Positions 6,206-8,799 of a stretch of DNA of 8,799 nucleotides are shown here, piece by piece. Both the position numbers and the translations under genes were made by a program. The notes under the pieces are model-generated. The model was not told the DNA's origin and ran no database searches. It saw nothing but the letters and a program-made list of their open reading frames with translations. The DNA comes from an uncultured Peptococcaceae bacterium (GTDB taxonomy: Bacteria; Bacillota; Peptococcia; Peptococcales; Peptococcaceae): the NCBI GenBank assembly GCA_900556545.1, contig USPE01000069.1:1-8799 (forward strand), read 5' to 3'. The first letter of the stretch is position 1. The number at the start of each line of letters is the position of its first letter.

Positions 6206-7419
6206 TAATTAGCACCTCCGTCTTTTTCTTCAAAATCTTCTGGATACCAGAAGTAATATGGGTTTTCACGAGGATGTTTAACCATCTGTGGAATTGGATC
6301 CAGTTCTACAGCTTTCAGGAATTCAGCCATACCTTTTCTGTAGATCAGTTCGCCCAGTCTTTCACGAACTTTGGCGTTTTCATCCCACCATTCCCAAACT
6401 TTTTCTACTAAATCTTTGAATTCTTCGTAGTCGTTTTCTTTATCCATTGGCATAAATGGAACTACAACCCAAGATAAGAATGCGGACTGTACGATAGTAG
6501 CTTTACCACCCATCAGGATAGTAGCGCCTCTTTCTTTACCAACATGCAGTGCTTTTGGCATTTCATTAATGCAGTGCATGCATCTTGTGCAGTTTTCATT
6601 GTCTACTGCAATTTCTTTTTTGTCTGCATCATAAGAAATGCATTTGGTTGGGCAATAGCCGCAAACCAGATTTTCGATATCGAAACCTGCATCAGCATAT
6701 TTTGCTACTTCAGCCTGATCGATCTGGATTGCATCTCTCCAAGTACCCAGAACAGAAATATCAGCACGAGCCTGTGCAGAAATACAGTCATTTGGGCAAC
6801 CGGAAACTTTAATTTTGGATTTGTAAGGCCACATTGGTCTGTGCAGTTCTGTCTGGTAAGCCTGTGTAATATTGTACAGGAAATCCAGAGTATCAAAACA
6901 TGCATATTCGCAACGGCCAGGACCTACGCAGCAGCTTGGTGTTCTGAAGTTAGAACCGGAACCACCCAGGTCCCAACCAGCATAAGACAGATCATTGAAG
7001 CATTCCTGCAAATGGTCTGTTGTAGTACCCAGGAATACGATATCACCTGTTGCACCGTGCATATTCGTCAAACCGGAACCATGTTTTTCCCAGATATCGC
7101 ACAGAGTACGAATATCGGAAGAATTGTAGAACCAACCAGATGTCTGGTTTACACGTACAGTGTGGAATTCTGTAACAGCTGGATATTTTTCTGGGCTGTC
7201 TGTGTAACGACCGATAACGCCGCCGCCGTAACCTCTAACCCCTACGATACCACCGTGTTTCCAGTGTACGCGTTTTTCTTCATATGAATCTTCTAATAAA
7301 TCTAATAAAGTTGCAGCCTGTTCGTTTTTAGCAGCACTTTTTTCGATTTCTTTGACGAATGAAGGCCATGGGCCTTTTTTTAATTCGTCCAGCATTGGTC
7401 TAGCTTTTGCCAAATCCAT
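6205..7419 (-). CDS. dsrA: Dissimilatory sulfite reductase, alpha subunit
   Basis: The predicted protein has 404 residues, a normal DsrA length. It pairs with DsrB; its own siroheme or sirohydrochlorin site is structural in characterised enzymes. Landmarks: the GPWPSF start region (16-21), the GGVIGRY segment (66-72), CCVGPGRCEYAC (163-174) and SGCPNDC (206-212), which supply the cluster ligands of the siroheme site, then the ferredoxin-type insert CGYCPTKC (253-260) with CTRCMHC (277-283) followed by INEMPKAL. The C-terminal part contains RLGELIYRKG, as in other DsrA proteins. The ATG at 7419 matches the usual protein start, but its GGAGG (7423-7427) is only three bases away, an unusually tight spacing. 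The ferredoxin gene lies 61 bases upstream and dsrB overlaps by one base downstream. No frameshift or missing key residue was seen. Confidence 0.98.
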   Translation of the reverse strand: MDLAKARPMLDELKKGPWPSFVKEIEKSAAKNEQAATLLDLLEDSYEEKRVHWKHGGIVGVRGYGGGVIGRYTDSPEKYPAVTEFHTVRVNQTSGWFYNSSDIRTLCDIWEKHGSGLTNMHGATGDIVFLGTTTDHLQECFNDLSYAGWDLGGSGSNFRTPSCCVGPGRCEYACFDTLDFLYNITQAYQTELHRPMWPYKSKIKVSGCPNDCISAQARADISVLGTWRDAIQIDQAEVAKYADAGFDIENLVCGYCPTKCISYDADKKEIAVDNENCTRCMHCINEMPKALHVGKERGATILMGGKATIVQSAFLSWVVVPFMPMDKENDYEEFKDLVEKVWEWWDENAKVRERLGELIYRKGMAEFLKAVELDPIPQMVKHPRENPYYFWYPEDFEEKDGGAN

Positions 7420-7437
7420 ACACCTCCATAATTATTT

Positions 7438-7456
7438 ATAGCAATTAGTCTGCTAT
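7438..7456 (-). promoter_or_regulatory. Intercistronic hairpin between ferredoxin gene and dsrA
   Basis: ATAGCA (7438-7443) and TGCTAT (7451-7456) form a 6-bp stem with a 7-base loop, AT-rich and without a T run. It ends about ten bases before the dsrA ribosome binding site, so it could influence dsrA translation or mark an mRNA processing point. Evidence is only the pairing. Confidence 0.3.
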
Positions 7457-7480
7457 TAATATACCTTTCCGAAATCAAAA

Positions 7481-7660
7481 TTAGAATTCGCTTAATGTGA
7501 TAGCGCCTACTGGGCAAATTAATACACAGCTCTGGCAACCCAGACATTCGTTTTCAGTAACTTCAGCATGTTCGTTTACAACGAATACGGAACCTGGGCA
7601 AGCGCCTGCACATTCACCACATGCAACGCATTTTTCTGCATCTACGCTTGGCATAAACAT
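7481..7660 (-). CDS. 2x[4Fe-4S] ferredoxin of the dsr operon
   Basis: The predicted protein has 59 residues. The ATG at 7660 is chosen because AAAGGAG (7670-7676) lies nine bases upstream; an in-frame TTG at 7669 sits directly on that site and is unlikely. Two complete cluster motifs are visible: CVACGECAGACP (Cys11, 14, 17, 21) and CLGCQSCVLICP (Cys39, 42, 45, 49), spaced as in bacterial clostridial-type ferredoxins. The protein is a soluble cytoplasmic electron carrier. As the first gene after the predicted dsr promoter and 61 bases before dsrA, it is probably co-transcribed with the reductase. It could deliver electrons to DsrAB or link the pathway to the cell's reduced ferredoxin pool; this is inferred from position. 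Confidence 0.93.
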   Translation of the reverse strand: MFMPSVDAEKCVACGECAGACPGSVFVVNEHAEVTENECLGCQSCVLICPVGAITLSEF

Positions 7661-7730
7661 TCTAAACAACTCCTTTCAGGTTGAAATTAACCAGCCTTAC
7701 TAATTGAGATAATCACGACATAACACAAAA

Positions 7731-7817
7731 CTCGGATAAAAATCTGAGCTAATCAAACACACACTTATCATTACATATTCCTCGGATTTTTGCAATATTT
7801 TTTTCAAAAAATCAGAG
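7731..7817. promoter_or_regulatory. Four CTCNGAT half-sites in two inverted pairs upstream of the dsr genes
   Basis: The heptamer CTCNGAT occurs four times in alternating orientation: CTCGGAT (7731-7737), ATCTGAG (7742-7748), CTCGGAT (7781-7787) and ATCAGAG (7811-7817). The first pair makes an 18-bp palindrome with an AAAA centre, downstream of the predicted transcription start. The second pair brackets the predicted -35 box, and its arms extend to about 11 bp (7781-7791 with 7806-7817). Such an array is typical of a repressor or activator binding twice around a promoter. It matches no regulator motif I recognise; an RNA hairpin role for the first pair is also possible. Confidence 0.45.
7767..7795 (-). 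promoter_or_regulatory. Candidate promoter of the ferredoxin-dsrAB operon
   Basis: On the minus strand TTGCAA (7795-7790) is followed after 17 bases by AATGAT (7772-7767), with TGT just before it as an extended -10 element. Each box matches 4 of 6 consensus bases. Transcription would begin near 7760, about 100 bases before the ferredoxin ATG. The 223-base gap after the dsrN-like gene holds no obvious GC-rich terminator, so readthrough from dsrN is also possible. Confidence 0.4.
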
Positions 7818-7883
7818 CAAAATCTTCGATAAATTCAATAAGGTTTAGGTTCTTAATGAATAAAAAAATTCTATCATCCATTT

Positions 7884-8799
7884 TTATTTCTCATTCTGCT
7901 TGTAGTGATGTGCCTTCAAAACCAAACTTTCCGCCCATTGCGGTGCCGCATCACTGTGCAGATGATGATATCCGGCCAGCGTATTTTTATAAACCAATCC
8001 ATCAAAACCAGGCACAATTCCTTTTCCTCGTTCAGTAGCAAATCCATATTGTAACTCCTGCCGTATATTCACAATCTGAGAATTATGGAACTCGTGCCCA
8101 CGGATAACGGTATCCGCTGCAAAAAACGGATTACCGGGTAAAACGCGCTGAATGGTATATCCAATCCCCTGTGGCTTTGGCTTCATTTCAACATCGCAGT
8201 CAAAAATACCCACCATTGGATACGCCTGTCCCTGGTGTAAAATATGCTTTACCAGAAACATTAAACCGCCGCATTCAGCATAAACAGGCAACCCCTCTTC
8301 AATACGTTCTTTTATCTGCTGCAGCAAAACGCGGTTGTCACTGATCTGCTGTGCCATCACCTCCGGAAATCCTCCGCCAATGTACATGCCGTCTATATCA
8401 GGCAGCTGACAATCCTGCATAGAATCAATTTTAACCAATTCCGCGCCGGCCTGTTCCAGTGCTTCTAGATTTTCTGGATAATAAAAACTAAATGCTTTGT
8501 CCCGCAAAATACCTATCTTTACAGGCTGCTCCATTTTTACACAGATAGTGTTTTCTTTTGGATCCTCAACAGTTGCTGCATCCCGAGCCACTTCCAGCAG
8601 TTTATCCAATTCAACATTGGCTTTCACTAAATTACCCAACAGGGAGATCCGGTCTTGCAGCATATCCTGCTCGCCCGCCGGAATTAACCCTAAATGACGG
8701 TCCGGAATTTCAATTTCTTTAGATTTGGGTAAGATCCCCAATACAGGCACATCACAATAACGGGCTATACTCTGCGTCAGGATATCTTGATGGCGGGCG
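7884..8799 (-). CDS. dsrN: CobB/CbiA-type glutamine amidotransferase, likely DsrN; 5' truncated
   Basis: The gene runs off the right edge; 304 C-terminal residues are visible of a family usually about 450 long, so the P-loop ATP-binding start is missing. The open frame continues through the edge, and the VPVLGILP segment near 8727-8750 is an internal family motif, not a start. The C-terminal class I glutaminase domain is clear: YIGGGFPE, the nucleophile in PVYAECGGLMFL (Cys codon 8271-8273), and RGHEFHNS near 8079-8104 with the matching histidines. Family members amidate the acetate side chains of cobyrinate (CbiA/CobB) using glutamine and ATP. The dsr-linked version, DsrN, amidates siroheme for DsrAB. 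Location just upstream of the dsr genes on the same strand favours DsrN, but a cobalamin enzyme cannot be excluded from this fragment. Confidence 0.85.
   Translation of the reverse strand, partial: ARHQDILTQSIARYCDVPVLGILPKSKEIEIPDRHLGLIPAGEQDMLQDRISLLGNLVKANVELDKLLEVARDAATVEDPKENTICVKMEQPVKIGILRDKAFSFYYPENLEALEQAGAELVKIDSMQDCQLPDIDGMYIGGGFPEVMAQQISDNRVLLQQIKERIEEGLPVYAECGGLMFLVKHILHQGQAYPMVGIFDCDVEMKPKPQGIGYTIQRVLPGNPFFAADTVIRGHEFHNSQIVNIRQELQYGFATERGKGIVPGFDGLVYKNTLAGYHHLHSDAAPQWAESLVLKAHHYKQNEK

Noticed and set aside
6544..7287. Plus-strand open frame of 247 codons
   Set aside because: It lies wholly antisense to dsrA, is cysteine- and isoleucine-rich nonsense in composition, and has no RBS; it is a shadow of the strongly coding opposite strand.
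7845..7883. Possible terminator after the dsrN-like gene
   Set aside because: The only pairing there is a 4-bp AT stem around a T run; it lacks a GC-rich stem, so termination is not supported.
1..8799. CRISPR arrays, tRNA/rRNA genes, transposases, phage or plasmid genes
   Set aside because: No repeat-spacer pattern, tRNA-like fold, transposase or phage protein was seen on either strand.

Overview
The window looks like a chromosomal segment of an anaerobic member of the Bacillota. It has moderate to low GC, strong GGAGG-type ribosome binding sites, and one secreted protein with three S-layer-homology (SLH) repeats. SLH proteins occur both in classical Gram-positive anaerobes and in outer-membrane Negativicutes, so the class cannot be fixed from this sequence. 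Almost everything is on the minus strand; only the SLH protein gene is on the plus strand.

The right half (about 4264-8799) is a dissimilatory sulfite reductase (dsr) locus, transcribed right to left. In transcription order it holds: a 5'-truncated CobB/CbiA-type glutamine amidotransferase, best read as DsrN (siroheme amidation); a 223-base gap with a candidate promoter and four CTCNGAT half-sites; a small 2x[4Fe-4S] ferredoxin; dsrA; dsrB (1-base overlap with dsrA); a DsrD-like winged-helix protein; an unrecognised 66-aa ORF; and dsrC, which has both conserved C-terminal cysteines. A strong Rho-independent hairpin follows dsrC. Together these give the reductase (DsrAB), its likely activator (DsrD), the sulfur-carrying co-substrate (DsrC), a possible electron carrier (the ferredoxin) and a cofactor-tailoring enzyme (DsrN). 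No sat, apr or dsrMKJOP genes are visible, so the window shows sulfite reduction but not whether sulfite comes from sulfate, from organosulfonates or from outside.

The middle (about 1670-4215) holds a LysR-family regulator and, downstream on the same strand, a protein with the iron-containing alcohol dehydrogenase fold. That protein keeps the nucleotide-binding GGGS motif, but all four expected metal ligands are replaced. It has its own good promoter with repeated TTCTG/CAGAA half-sites, and a Rho-independent terminator lies about 150 bases past its stop codon. It looks like a maintained pseudoenzyme or an enzyme with a changed function.

The left end (1-1670) has the first 22 codons of ilvD (branched-chain amino acid synthesis, minus strand), a divergent plus-strand SLH protein gene, and a gene-free stretch. 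The gene-free stretch contains an unusually long imperfect inverted repeat (1443-1537) that would fold into one long stem.

The most notable points are the metal-site-less dehydrogenase homologue, the unknown small gene inside the dsr operon, the CTCNGAT array upstream of the dsr genes, hairpins in three gaps between dsr genes, and the structured element after the SLH gene.
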